64,000 nt of DNA, from contig NZ_FQXG01000004.1 of the NCBI RefSeq assembly GCF_900129905.1, forward strand, positions 1 to 64,000. The letters run 5' to 3'. A model generated the notes under the pieces. That model ran no database searches and was not told the origin of the DNA. It saw only the letters and a list, made by a program, of their open reading frames with translations. Origin of the DNA: Ferrimonas marina (GTDB lineage: Bacteria; Pseudomonadota; Gammaproteobacteria; Enterobacterales; Shewanellaceae). Position 1 is the first letter of the stretch; every line of letters starts with the position of its first letter. Of this stretch, positions 20,127 to 28,418 are shown one piece after another. Position numbers and translations under genes: made by a program.

Positions 20127-20906
20127 TTAAAAGTTGTACTTAACGGTGTAAATCAGGCCGTCCTGGTAAGCGGCGTTACCCAGCTTGGCATCGGCGTAGC
20201 GGTACTGCAGGCCGGTGGTCACGTTGTTGGGCAGGTGCCACCACAGTGCCACGGCACCGTTGTGGCCGGTATTGGACTCGTGCACGCCGTTCTCACCGTA
20301 GGCGTCGTCACGGGCGAACTCGGTCTCGTGCCACTGGGACACGCTGAACTTCTGGCTGCCGATCTTGAAGTCGTAACCCAGAACGTAACCGGCCATGCCG
20401 CCGTTCCAGTCAGCAAAGCCAAAGTTGTTGGCGGCGTAGTGGACACCGATGAAGGGCTTCATCCAGAAACCGGACTCGGTGAAGATGTTGTAGCGCACAC
20501 CGTAGACCTGGTTGTTCTCATAGAAGCCGGAGCTGTCCATGATGGAGTAGTTCTGGGCATAGAACTGAACGTTCTCGATGCCGGTGTTGATGCCCATGGT
20601 GCCCTTGATGGCAACACGGGTGGCATCACCGCTGTTGGACTTATCGGAACCGGCAAAGGGGTTTTCCAAGTCGATAAAGCCGTAAACATCACCCCAGGTG
20701 AAGCCAGCGCCGCCCTCAGCTTCCAGGAACAGGAAGTCGGTCTTGGTCTTGTTGCCATCGATGGTGTTGCGGTCGATGGTCTTATCGGTCCAGTCCAGGT
20801 AGTTAACGGAGACGGAGCCAAAGCCATACAGGTACTCGGCACTTGCCGGGGCAGAAAGGGCCAGAGCAGCAGCGCCTGCAACGGCCAGAGTTTGGAATTT
20901 TTTCAT
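20127..20906 (-). CDS. Tsx/OmpK-like nucleoside-specific channel 1
   Basis: A 259-residue outer-membrane beta-barrel with an N-terminal signal peptide (MKKFQTLAVAGAAALALSA, cleaved near PASAEYLYG). Alternating aromatic strands, GGAGFTWGDVYGFIDLENPF and the C-terminal YTVKYNF ending in Phe are typical of the Tsx family, which admits nucleosides. It sits between deoC and a second copy at 21292-22080 and near nupC, so uptake and catabolism of nucleosides are grouped. Two ATGs are adjacent (20909 and 20906); the second has better spacing from the upstream TAGG. Confidence 0.88.
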   Translation of the reverse strand: MKKFQTLAVAGAAALALSAPASAEYLYGFGSVSVNYLDWTDKTIDRNTIDGNKTKTDFLFLEAEGGAGFTWGDVYGFIDLENPFAGSDKSNSGDATRVAIKGTMGINTGIENVQFYAQNYSIMDSSGFYENNQVYGVRYNIFTESGFWMKPFIGVHYAANNFGFADWNGGMAGYVLGYDFKIGSQKFSVSQWHETEFARDDAYGENGVHESNTGHNGAVALWWHLPNNVTTGLQYRYADAKLGNAAYQDGLIYTVKYNF

Positions 20907-20967
20907 CATAAACCTACATCAAATCTCGGTGTTTCTTTGTCCTTATTTCTGCCGCTGTCCCTGCTGG

Positions 20968-20988
20968 CATGTGAATTCTATTCACATG
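20968..20988. promoter_or_regulatory. inverted repeat upstream of Tsx-like gene 1
   Basis: CATGTGAA and TTCACATG are perfect 8-base arms with TTCTA between. It resembles a CRP site, but TGTGA and TCACA are 7 bases apart instead of 6. Probable operator in the 382-base region upstream of the channel gene. Confidence 0.5.
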
Positions 20989-21027
20989 CGATTCAGATAC
21001 AATTTGAACATGAGCTGAACCGGTCAA

Positions 21028-21060
21028 ATTTGTGCACCAGATCCCACTTCATGCACAAAT
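21028..21060. promoter_or_regulatory. second inverted repeat upstream of Tsx-like gene 1
   Basis: ATTTGTGCA and TGCACAAAT are perfect 9-base arms separated by 15 bases. No T-run follows, so an operator is likelier than a terminator. The rest of 20910-21250 shows no gene. Confidence 0.45.
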
Positions 21061-21255
21061 GAGTTATTTTCACGATGGTTTTTTGACCAGTTAGATCCGG
21101 GGCTTGGAAGGATGTCGCAATCGGACTGCGCAGAAAGTCGCCCGTTCGCCGTCAAGGCAAGGGCTGGCCACTGTGAAATGCCGTGATGAGCTGATAGGAA
21201 TGAAGGGGATTAACAAGTCACTCTAGAGCCATAGGTTAGCTTGAGACAAGATAAC

Positions 21256-21282
21256 AAAAAGCCGGCTTGGTGCCGGCTTTTT
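21256..21282 (-). terminator. terminator of second Tsx-like gene
   Basis: AAAAAGCCGGC and GCCGGCTTTTT form a strong stem with a short loop and T-run on the minus strand. Confidence 0.85.
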
Positions 21283-21291
21283 GCTTAAAGG

Positions 21292-22080
21292 CTAAAAATT
21301 ATACTTTAACGTGTAGATCACCGCATCGCCGTAATCCGCCTGCCCCAGCTTGTTGTAGAAGTAGCGGTACTGCAGCCCCACGGTGAAATTGGCCGGCAGG
21401 TGCCACCAGAATGCCAGGGCACCATTGTGACCGGTGGATCCCCCTCCGCCACTGCCGCCGTAACGGTCGTTGCGACCAAACTCGGTTTCATGCCAGTTGG
21501 AGATGGAGAATTTCTGGCTGCCGGCGTTGAAGTCATAGCCAAACACCCAACCAAGCATGCCGCCGTTGGTGCCGGTCCAGCTCTCGGTGCGGGTGTAGTT
21601 CAGCCCCAGGAAGGGGGTAATCCAGAAGCCGGATTCAGTGAACAGCTTGTAGCGGAAGCCCAGCACACTGGTGCTGTCATAGAAGCTGTTACCCATGGCG
21701 TAGTAGTTCTGGAAATAGCCCTGCCAGTTGTTCCAGATGTTGTAGCCGACAGAGAACTTGGCGGCGATCCTAAAGGAGCTGTTGCCCTGGATCAGGCCAT
21801 TCTCGTTGCCAGAGGGCTGGTCGTTGCCCTCGAAGGCGTTTTCCAGGTCGAAGAAGCCATAGATATCACCCCAGTCAAAGCCTGCTCCTCCTTCCAGCTC
21901 CAGGTAGTAGAAATCTTCCTTAAAGCCGCCGGAGTCACGCTCGGTGCTCGAGCTCCAATCCAGGTAGTTGACATTAAAATCGGCGAATCCATACAGGTAC
22001 TCGGCGCTTTGCACCTGGGGCGCCAGCGTGGCGGACGCCAGTATGGCCAAAGCGAGTGGCTTGGCTGAACGCATCATCAT
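21292..22080 (-). CDS. Tsx/OmpK-like nucleoside-specific channel 2
   Basis: A 262-residue paralogue of the protein at 20127-20906: the same AEYLYGFADFNVNYLDW start after the signal peptide, GGAGFDWGDIYGFFDLENAF, a FTESGFW motif, SQKFSISNWHETEF and a terminal YTLKYNF. A glycine-rich insertion (GGSGGGGSTG) lies in one loop. Outer-membrane location. It has its own terminator, so it is expressed separately from copy 1. Three ATGs are in a row at the start, with AGGAGAGG just upstream; the true initiator is uncertain by two codons. Confidence 0.88.
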   Translation of the reverse strand: MMMRSAKPLALAILASATLAPQVQSAEYLYGFADFNVNYLDWSSSTERDSGGFKEDFYYLELEGGAGFDWGDIYGFFDLENAFEGNDQPSGNENGLIQGNSSFRIAAKFSVGYNIWNNWQGYFQNYYAMGNSFYDSTSVLGFRYKLFTESGFWITPFLGLNYTRTESWTGTNGGMLGWVFGYDFNAGSQKFSISNWHETEFGRNDRYGGSGGGGSTGHNGALAFWWHLPANFTVGLQYRYFYNKLGQADYGDAVIYTLKYNF

Positions 22081-22248
22081 CCTCTCCTGCCCTTGTGATT
22101 ATGAAGGCCCACCACCGTTAGCCGCCATGGCGAAGCCACCCTAAACCTTAGACAAGGAACTTGGGTTCGCAATGTTTTGCCGTCCCGGGTAACTGCTGGC
22201 AGCCACGCGCTCAGCTCCGCGCTGTAAGCCGCCCGAGGATACAAACAA

Positions 22249-22274
22249 AAACGGCTGCCCGAAGGCAGCCGTTT
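22249..22274 (-). terminator. nupC terminator
   Basis: AAACGGCTGCC and GGCAGCCGTTT pair around CGAA, followed on the minus strand by TTTTTGTTTG. Confidence 0.85.
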
Positions 22275-22298
22275 GGTCAGGGTAACCGAACCGGTCGA

Positions 22299-23546
22299 TT
22301 ACATTGCCAGACCCAGGAACAGACCCGCCAGGGTCGCGCTCATCAGGTTGGACATGGAGCCGGCAACCACCGCACGCAGGCCCAGCTGAGCCAGGTCGTG
22401 GCGACGGGACGGCGCCATGGCACCCAGACCACCCAGCAGGATGGCGATGGAGCTCAGGTTGGCGAAGCCACACAGGGCAAAGGCCAGGATCGCCTGGGTG
22501 CGAGCGGTCATCTCAGCACCGTTGATCAGGGCTTCACCACTCAAGTAAGGCGCCAGGTTGATGTAGGCAACAAACTCGTTCACTACGATCTTCTGACCAA
22601 TGAAGGAACCGGCTACCAGGGCTTCTTCCCACGGCACGCCCATCACGAAGGCCAGCGGCATGAAGATGTAACCCAGGATCAGCTCCAGGCTCAGGCCTTC
22701 GAAGCCCACCAGCTCACCGGCCCAGCCGATGATGCCGTTGAGCATGGCGATCAGGCCGATGAAGGCCAGCAGCATCGCACCAACATTCAGGGCCAGCTGC
22801 AGACCGGAAGAGGCACCGGCAGCAGCGGCGTCCAGCACGTTGGTGGGCTTGTCCGGATCCTCGGCGATGTCACCGACATCCTGGTGAGGCTCTTCGGTTT
22901 CCGGCTCCATCATCTTGGCCATCAGCAGGCCACCCGGGGCCGCCATGAAGGACGCAGCAATCAGGTACTCCAGCGGTACACCCAGACCGGCGTAGCCCGC
23001 CAGTACGGAACCGGCTACGGACGCCAGACCACCGGTCATGATGGCGAACAGCTCGGAGCGGGTCATGGTCGGGATAAAGGGACGAACCACCAGCGGCGCT
23101 TCAGTCTGACCGACGAAGATGTTGGCGGTAGCCGACATGGACTCAGGGCGAGAGGTACCCAGTGCCTTCTGCAGGGCACCACCGATCAGGCGGATGATCC
23201 ACTGCATCACGCCCAGGTAGTAGAGAACCGCGATGAGAGAGGAGAAGAATACGATGATCGGCAGAACGTTAATCGCGAAGATAAAGCCCACCTTGAAGGC
23301 GGCCAGATCGCCGAACAGGAAGCCGATGCCGTCGTTGGCGTAGCCAATGACCGAAGACACCTTCTCGGACAGCCAGCCCAGGGCACGCTGGCCCGCCGGT
23401 ACATACAGTACCAGGGCACCCAGTGATGCCTGGATAGCAAATGCACCACCTACGGTGCGCCAGTTAATCGCGCTGCGATTCGATGACAAACCATAAGCGA
23501 TCGCCAGCAGGGCAACGATCCCCACTAAACTCATCACAATACTCAT
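22299..23546 (-). CDS. nupC: NupC-type concentrative nucleoside transporter
   Basis: A 415-residue CNT-family inner-membrane protein (E. coli NupC 400). It contains the family hallmarks [26 protein letters not shown] and the C-terminal [23 protein letters not shown] segment, with about ten hydrophobic stretches. It imports nucleosides by cation symport. An insertion of about 25 acidic residues ([21 protein letters not shown]) lies near the middle. Alone in its unit, with a -10-like TATAAT at 23613-23618 on the minus strand. Confidence 0.92.
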   Translation of the reverse strand: MSIVMSLVGIVALLAIAYGLSSNRSAINWRTVGGAFAIQASLGALVLYVPAGQRALGWLSEKVSSVIGYANDGIGFLFGDLAAFKVGFIFAINVLPIIVFFSSLIAVLYYLGVMQWIIRLIGGALQKALGTSRPESMSATANIFVGQTEAPLVVRPFIPTMTRSELFAIMTGGLASVAGSVLAGYAGLGVPLEYLIAASFMAAPGGLLMAKMMEPETEEPHQDVGDIAEDPDKPTNVLDAAAAGASSGLQLALNVGAMLLAFIGLIAMLNGIIGWAGELVGFEGLSLELILGYIFMPLAFVMGVPWEEALVAGSFIGQKIVVNEFVAYINLAPYLSGEALINGAEMTARTQAILAFALCGFANLSSIAILLGGLGAMAPSRRHDLAQLGLRAVVAGSMSNLMSATLAGLFLGLAM

Positions 23547-23612
23547 TGACCCATTATCCTCTTATCTGGATGTCATTGACGTGCCGCGCACATCTACCTA
23601 AAAAGCGGCGGG

Positions 23613-23618
23613 ATTATA
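23613..23618 (-). promoter_or_regulatory. putative -10 element of nupC
   Basis: TATAAT on the minus strand about 67 bases before the nupC ATG. No clear -35; a TTGACG lies too close (10 bases). An activator-dependent promoter is possible. Confidence 0.35.
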
Positions 23619-23783
23619 CTGCTCTCTTCGTCAAAATGCCTCAGGGTAACGGTAATAATTGTGACTTACCCTCGAATTTGAACTCACTTCAGAGCAAAAT
23701 TCTTGAGTGAGATTCACAGACCGTCACATATCTCCACCTTTTCAGGCGGGTCAAAGCATGCCTAAACATAGCAGGTGAGAAAT

Positions 23784-24557
23784 TCAGCGGGGCTGCAGGG
23801 TGGGAAATAGCTGATGGAGGTTGTGTAACAGGGTGGGAGCCAGTTGCTCTGACGGTTCGCTGCGCAGTTCCGCCAGTGCCGCCAGCACCTTGGGCAGTTG
23901 GGCCGGCTCGTTGGCCTGTCCCTGGTAACCGCACAGTGGCATATCCGGACTGTCGGTCTCCAGCACCATCGCCGAGAGTGGCAATTGGGCAACGGTCTGG
24001 CGGGTTTTTTGCGCCCGGGGATAGCTGATCACCCCGCCGATCCCCAGTTTGAGGTTGTGACGCAGGTATTGTCGGGCCAGATCCAGGCTGCCGGAGAAGC
24101 CATGCAGGATACCACCGGCGGGCAGGCTCACACGGTTTAACAACTGCAGCAGCTCATTGTGGGCCTTTCGCACATGCAACAGCACGGGTAACTCGTGTTG
24201 CTGCGCCAGTTTCAATTGCGCCAGGCAGCGCTGCTGCTGGGCGGCCATCGGCTCGCTGCCGGCGACCCCATCCAGGCCACATTCACCGATGGCAAGATAG
24301 GGATGTGGGCCAGCCAGACGGGCAGTCATCGCCTCAACATCACCATCGGCGTGCGCAAAGCAGGGGTGCAGACCAATAGCTGCGGAAACCCCCGAGTGTT
24401 CGGCCAGGGCTTCAAGCCGGGGCCAGCCGGCCCGATCCACCGCCGGCACGATGCAGTGGCTGACGCCCACCGCTTGTGCCCTTGCCAGCACCGTCTGCCA
24501 CTGGCTGTACAGCGGCGCCAGGTCCAGGTGGCAGTGGCTATCGATCAGGTTGCTCAC
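23784..24557 (-). CDS. TatD-family metal-dependent hydrolase (YjjV-like)
   Basis: A 257-residue TIM-barrel protein of the TatD DNase family. Metal ligands are visible in DSHCHLD near the N-terminus, GECGLD, PVLLHVRKA, HGFSG and ETDSPDMPL. YjjV of E. coli lies near the deo operon, which favours this member over TatD or YcfH. The start is GTG at 24557. It overlaps the preceding small gene by 20 bases, so the two are translationally coupled. Confidence 0.85.
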   Translation of the reverse strand: MSNLIDSHCHLDLAPLYSQWQTVLARAQAVGVSHCIVPAVDRAGWPRLEALAEHSGVSAAIGLHPCFAHADGDVEAMTARLAGPHPYLAIGECGLDGVAGSEPMAAQQQRCLAQLKLAQQHELPVLLHVRKAHNELLQLLNRVSLPAGGILHGFSGSLDLARQYLRHNLKLGIGGVISYPRAQKTRQTVAQLPLSAMVLETDSPDMPLCGYQGQANEPAQLPKVLAALAELRSEPSEQLAPTLLHNLHQLFPTLQPR

Positions 24558-24681
24558 CGCGCTTCAGCGCCTCCTGGGCGCGCTCAGACAGCGGTACACA
24601 GCAACGCTTACTTTCCGGGGTCAGCCCCAGCGAGTCGAGAAACTGACAATATTTTGCCCACAGGGCTTTAATCCAACGCAT
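24538..24681 (-). CDS. small protein, DUF5363-like
   Basis: A 47-residue protein, MRWIKALWAKYCQFLDSLGL..., with a LTPESKRCCVP motif. It resembles the short DUF5363 proteins found beside tatD-like genes in Vibrio and relatives; this is from memory and function is unknown. ATG at 24681 has a strong AGGAGGAG upstream. It overlaps the TatD-family gene by 20 bases. Confidence 0.7.
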   Translation of the reverse strand: MRWIKALWAKYCQFLDSLGLTPESKRCCVPLSERAQEALKRGEQPDR

Positions 24682-24736
24682 AGTGCTCCTCCTGGCCGTT
24701 AGGGTACCAGTCTGACCCGGGGGGATCGAGGCAAAC

Positions 24737-24759
24737 GGTTGCAACTGCAACCAGTTGCA
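24737..24759. promoter_or_regulatory. probable MarR-type operator (overlapping palindromes)
   Basis: Two overlapping perfect inverted repeats: GGTTGCA/TGCAACC with 2 bases between (24737-24752) and TGCAACTG/CAGTTGCA with 4 bases between (24740-24759). They lie between the divergent small-protein/TatD unit and the MarR gene, 37 bases before its ATG, as expected of an autoregulatory site. Confidence 0.65.
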
Positions 24760-24796
24760 CGTCATCATAGCCTTGATCTTACATGGAAAGAGCCCA

Positions 24797-25261
24797 ATGA
24801 CAGCCTCCAAGCCCCTGGTAGAACTGCAACAGTTTCTGCCCTATCGCATGGCCAGTACCGCCAGTCACATCAGCCAGGGACTGGCCCAGGTCTATGGTCA
24901 GGCCCCCTTCTCGCTGGCCCTGGCGGAATGGCGCATCCTGGCTCAGCTGGCCCGCAGTGGCGAGGCCAATGCCAAGGTAATCGCCCAGCTTACCGATATG
25001 GACAAGACCAAGGTCTCTCGCGGGGTCAAAACCCTCGAAGCCAAGGGCCTGTTGCACAAGCGCCAGGACAGCCAGGACAACCGGGCCACCAACCTCAGTC
25101 TCAACCAGCAAGGTTGGCAGCTGTATCGCGACCTGGCACCGCTGGCCCTGGCCTGGGAGTCGAGCCTGCTCAGTGCCCTGACCGATGCCGAGCGTCAGGC
25201 GCTGTTTCAGATCCTTGATAAGCTCGACCGACAGCTGGAACGGCCAGTGCTCATCGACTAA
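24797..25261 (+). CDS. MarR family transcriptional regulator
   Basis: A 154-residue winged-helix repressor. The DNA-binding region is at about residues 45-100, with AEWRILAQLARSGEANAKVIAQLTDMDK as helix-turn-helix and RRQD/N-R-like KRQDSQDNRATNLSL as wing. The C-terminal helices would form the dimer interface. ATG at 24797 has GGAAAGAG upstream; an in-frame TTG farther up would run through the operator. Divergent from the DUF5363-like/TatD unit. The ligand is unknown. Confidence 0.85.
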   Translation: MTASKPLVELQQFLPYRMASTASHISQGLAQVYGQAPFSLALAEWRILAQLARSGEANAKVIAQLTDMDKTKVSRGVKTLEAKGLLHKRQDSQDNRATNLSLNQQGWQLYRDLAPLALAWESSLLSALTDAERQALFQILDKLDRQLERPVLID

Positions 25262-25340
25262 ACCCCGCGGGCAACAATAACGGCTCTGTCCTAGCTAAGT
25301 CTTGATTTCCACAAGCACTCTCCTTGGTCGCCGTTCATCG

Positions 25341-25566
25341 TGCCCCGCCAGCACTTCGCCGACTTGGAGTCGCCCAAGCGAAGTGGCCTAAGGCCAGGTC
25401 GAAGGCCTGGATGGCCTGAGTGGCTTGCGGAGACAAGGATGTCGACTCAAGCCAGAGCCGCAGGCTTTGGACACGATAGTGAGGGTTAGCGACGACCGGA
25501 GGCAAACGGGGGTTCCAAGGGGGCGGGACGCCCCTTTGGTTGCTGCCGGCAACCCGGCAAAATTGT
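25341..25566 (+). repeat. dispersed non-coding repeat, short copy
   Basis: The 434-base gap 25262-25695 has no gene. It carries a sequence matching 56562-56981 in the same orientation and order: CGCCAGC.CTTCGCCGACTTG, then GGCCTGAGTGGCTTGCGGAGACA, GTCGACTCAAGCCAGAGCCG, GGGGGTTCCA, GGACGCCCCTTTGGTTG and GGCAACCCGGCAAA. This copy lacks three extra modules present in the other. Confidence 0.75.
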
Positions 25567-25632
25567 CAGTAAAGATTGAAAGTGGGAGCCGCAAGGCTAA
25601 TTAGAACAACCGTAAACTACGGCAGAGCACGC

Positions 25633-25664
25633 CAAAAAAAAGATGGCCTTCGCCATCCTTTTTT
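25633..25664 (-). terminator. prfC terminator
   Basis: AAAAAAAGATGGC and GCCATCCTTTTTT pair around CTTC, giving a stem and a long U-tract on the minus strand. Confidence 0.85.
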
Positions 25665-25695
25665 CATTGTGCAGCCGGGGCTTCCGACCCGCGCA

Positions 25696-27282
25696 TCAAT
25701 GCTCGCGGGTCTTATGGAAGGTTACGTCCGGGTAGCGCTCCATGGTCAGGTTGAGGTTAACCATGGTGGGGGCGATGTAGGTCAGGTTATCACCGCCATC
25801 CAACGCCAGGTTGGTGGAGGCCTTGCGACGGAACTCGTCCTCTTTCTTCGGGTCCTCACAGCTGACCCAACGGGCAGTGGCCACGTTGATTGGCTCGTAG
25901 ATCGCCTCCACCTTGTACTCGGTGCGCAGGCGAGCCACAACCACGTCAAACTGCAGCACACCCACCGCGCCCACGATCAGATCGTTGTTGTCGATGGGAC
26001 GGAACACCTGCACCGCGCCCTCTTCCGACAGCTGAACCAGACCCTTGAGCAGTTGCTTCTGCTTGAGCGGGTCCTTAAGGCGGATGCGACGGAACATCTC
26101 CGGGGCAAAGTTGGGGATGCCGGTGAACTTCAGTGCCTCACCCTGGGAGAAGGTATCCCCGATCTGGATGGTGCCGTGGTTATGCAGGCCGATGATGTCA
26201 CCGGGGTAAGCCTCCTCGGCGTGGCTGCGATCGCCGGCCATGAAGGTCACCGCATCGGAGATGGTCACATCCTTGCCCAGGCGCACGTGGCGCATCTTCA
26301 TGCCCTTGCTGTATTTGCCGGAGCAGATGCGCATAAAGGCGATGCGGTCGCGGTGCTTGGGATCCATGTTGGCCTGGATCTTAAACACGAAGCCGGAAAA
26401 CTTGTCGTCGTCCGCTGCTACGGTGCGCAGATCGGTTTCCCGCGGCTGCGGTGCCGGGGCCCATTCGGTCAGGCCATCCAGCATATGGTCGACACCAAAG
26501 TTACCCAAAGCAGTACCGAAGTAGACCGGGGTCAGCTCGCCCGACAGGAACAGCTCCAGATCAAACTCGTTGGAGGCGCCGATCACCAGCTCCAGCTCCT
26601 CGCGCAGCTGGGCCGCCAGCTCGTCACCAATCTCGCTGTCCAGCTCCGGGTTGTCCAGGCCCTTGACGATGCGCTTCTCCTGGATGGTGTGACCCTGACC
26701 GCTCTGGTACAGGATGGTCTCGTCCCGGTGGATGTGATAAACGCCCTTGAACTCCTTACCACAGCCGATGGGCCAGGTGATGGGCGCGCACATGATGTTG
26801 AGCTCGTTCTCCACCTCATCCATCACCTCCATCGGGTCACGGATATCGCGGTCGAGCTTGTTCATAAAGGTGACGATGGGGGTATCACGCAGGCGGGTGA
26901 CCTCCATCAGCTTGCGGGTCCGGTCTTCCACACCCTTGGCGGCGTCGATCACCATCAGGCAGGAATCCACCGCGGTCAGGGTGCGGTAGGTGTCTTCCGA
27001 GAAGTCCTCGTGGCCCGGGGTGTCCAGCAGGTTGACCAGAGCCTCATTGTAGGGGAACTGCATCACCGAGGTGGTTACGGAGATCCCACGCTCCTTCTCC
27101 ATCTCCATCCAGTCGGACTTGGCGTGCTGGCCACTGCCACCGCGGCCCTTAACGGTACCGGCCTTCTGCAGGGCCTGGCCAAACAGCAGCACCTTCTCGG
27201 TGATGGTGGTCTTACCCGCATCGGGGTGAGAGATAATGGCGAACGTGCGTCGCTTCGCCACTTCGGAAATCTGGTTGCTCAT
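25696..27282 (-). CDS. prfC: peptide chain release factor 3
   Basis: A translational GTPase of 528 residues (E. coli RF3 529) that recycles RF1/RF2 after termination. G1 HPDAGKTT, the switch region [26 protein letters not shown]3 [16 protein letters not shown] and G4 NKLD are all visible. ATG at 27282 gives [22 protein letters not shown] single gene unit with its own terminator. Confidence 0.96.
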   Translation of the reverse strand: MSNQISEVAKRRTFAIISHPDAGKTTITEKVLLFGQALQKAGTVKGRGGSGQHAKSDWMEMEKERGISVTTSVMQFPYNEALVNLLDTPGHEDFSEDTYRTLTAVDSCLMVIDAAKGVEDRTRKLMEVTRLRDTPIVTFMNKLDRDIRDPMEVMDEVENELNIMCAPITWPIGCGKEFKGVYHIHRDETILYQSGQGHTIQEKRIVKGLDNPELDSEIGDELAAQLREELELVIGASNEFDLELFLSGELTPVYFGTALGNFGVDHMLDGLTEWAPAPQPRETDLRTVAADDDKFSGFVFKIQANMDPKHRDRIAFMRICSGKYSKGMKMRHVRLGKDVTISDAVTFMAGDRSHAEEAYPGDIIGLHNHGTIQIGDTFSQGEALKFTGIPNFAPEMFRRIRLKDPLKQKQLLKGLVQLSEEGAVQVFRPIDNNDLIVGAVGVLQFDVVVARLRTEYKVEAIYEPINVATARWVSCEDPKKEDEFRRKASTNLALDGGDNLTYIAPTMVNLNLTMERYPDVTFHKTREH

Positions 27283-27365
27283 AAATCTCGACCGGAAAAA
27301 GGGAGGTTCAGCTCGGAGCTGCAAAGGGGGCGATTATAGCCGGTGTCCCCGCTCAGAAAAAGGGC

Positions 27366-28418
27366 TCAGGCTGCCTCCGACGGGGGCTGAGGCTGAGGCT
27401 GAGTCTGAGGCTTAGCCTTGAGCCAGCCCAGGTAGGTCATCAGGGCACAGCCCCCCACCATATAGACCGCGGCTGCAGAGACCTGCAGCAATCGGGTGAT
27501 GAACTTGGCGTCCGCTTCGCCCCCGCTGGAGCCGGTGGTGGAGCAGATGATCACCAGGAAGGTGGTGAAAGCGGAGGCGTAGATCTTGCCCTTGGGGTCG
27601 AGGAAGATCTTCTCGGCAAACAGCAAACTGGTGATCGCCATCAGCGCCACGAAGAAGGTCCACTGCGGCACCGCCACCAGCAGCTGGTAGAACACCAGGG
27701 CCGCCACACCGCCTATCAGGTTAGCCAGCAGGATCACCGCGCCAGCCTTGATGCCACCGTGCAGGTCCGGATCCTGCGATAGCACCGCGACAAACACCAG
27801 AACCAGCAGGTCTGAGGTGCGATCGGTCAGGAAGATAAAGACAAACAGCGGCACCACCAGCAGGGTACTGAGTGCCGCCCGTCGGGCCGCCTCGGCGTCG
27901 CTCAGCGGGTCGGGCTTGGGCGGCATCTCCAGTGGCCCCAACTGGGGGATCCAGCTGTACATCAGCGCCGCCATCAGCAGGCCCAGGCCGGTGGAGATCA
28001 GAAAACCCCAGGCAAACTCCACCGCCAGCGGCCGGCTGATCAGTCCCAATGCCGGGAACATCAGTATCGCCACCAGCAGCATCAGCACCACCATGGCGTT
28101 CATCCCCAGCGCCGCTCGATAGAAGGTGAGAAACAGCAGCCAGGTCATGGCGATCAGACAGACCCACATATAGGGCAGCAGCAGGTAGACGATGGCCACA
28201 CCCACGCCAAACGCCATGGCAATCCCCAGCAGCAACTGCCAATAGGCCTTGGCGGGCAGCGGCAGCGCCGGCGGGCCAAGAAACAGGCCGACAAAGATCG
28301 GCGCAACAAACGCCAGAGGCCACTCAATGGTCATCGCCAGGGTGACCGAGATGGTTATCCCTAGGGCAAAGCGCAGGATGCGACGACGGTCGTCCTCCAC
28401 CGCAGTATCAGTAGACAT
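27366..28418 (-). CDS. DUF2955 / FUSC-like inner-membrane protein
   Basis: A 350-residue protein with about ten transmembrane segments in two clusters (about residues 14-165 and 185-330), separated by a short cytoplasmic loop with PPKPDPLSDAEAARRAA. It matches the DUF2955 family, which is related to the AaeB/FUSC transporters and usually lies beside an HlyD-type adaptor. Its ATG overlaps the end of the HlyD gene by 11 bases. The C-terminal tail is a Gln-Pro repeat (KPQTQPQPQPQPP). Probably the membrane component of an efflux pump; substrate unknown. Confidence 0.8.
   Translation of the reverse strand: MSTDTAVEDDRRRILRFALGITISVTLAMTIEWPLAFVAPIFVGLFLGPPALPLPAKAYWQLLLGIAMAFGVGVAIVYLLLPYMWVCLIAMTWLLFLTFYRAALGMNAMVVLMLLVAILMFPALGLISRPLAVEFAWGFLISTGLGLLMAALMYSWIPQLGPLEMPPKPDPLSDAEAARRAALSTLLVVPLFVFIFLTDRTSDLLVLVFVAVLSQDPDLHGGIKAGAVILLANLIGGVAALVFYQLLVAVPQWTFFVALMAITSLLFAEKIFLDPKGKIYASAFTTFLVIICSTTGSSGGEADAKFITRLLQVSAAAVYMVGGCALMTYLGWLKAKPQTQPQPQPPSEAA

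Noticed and set aside
20968-20988. A standard CRP site
   Set aside because: TGTGA and TCACA are separated by 7 bases, one more than the normal 6; kept only as an unspecified inverted repeat.
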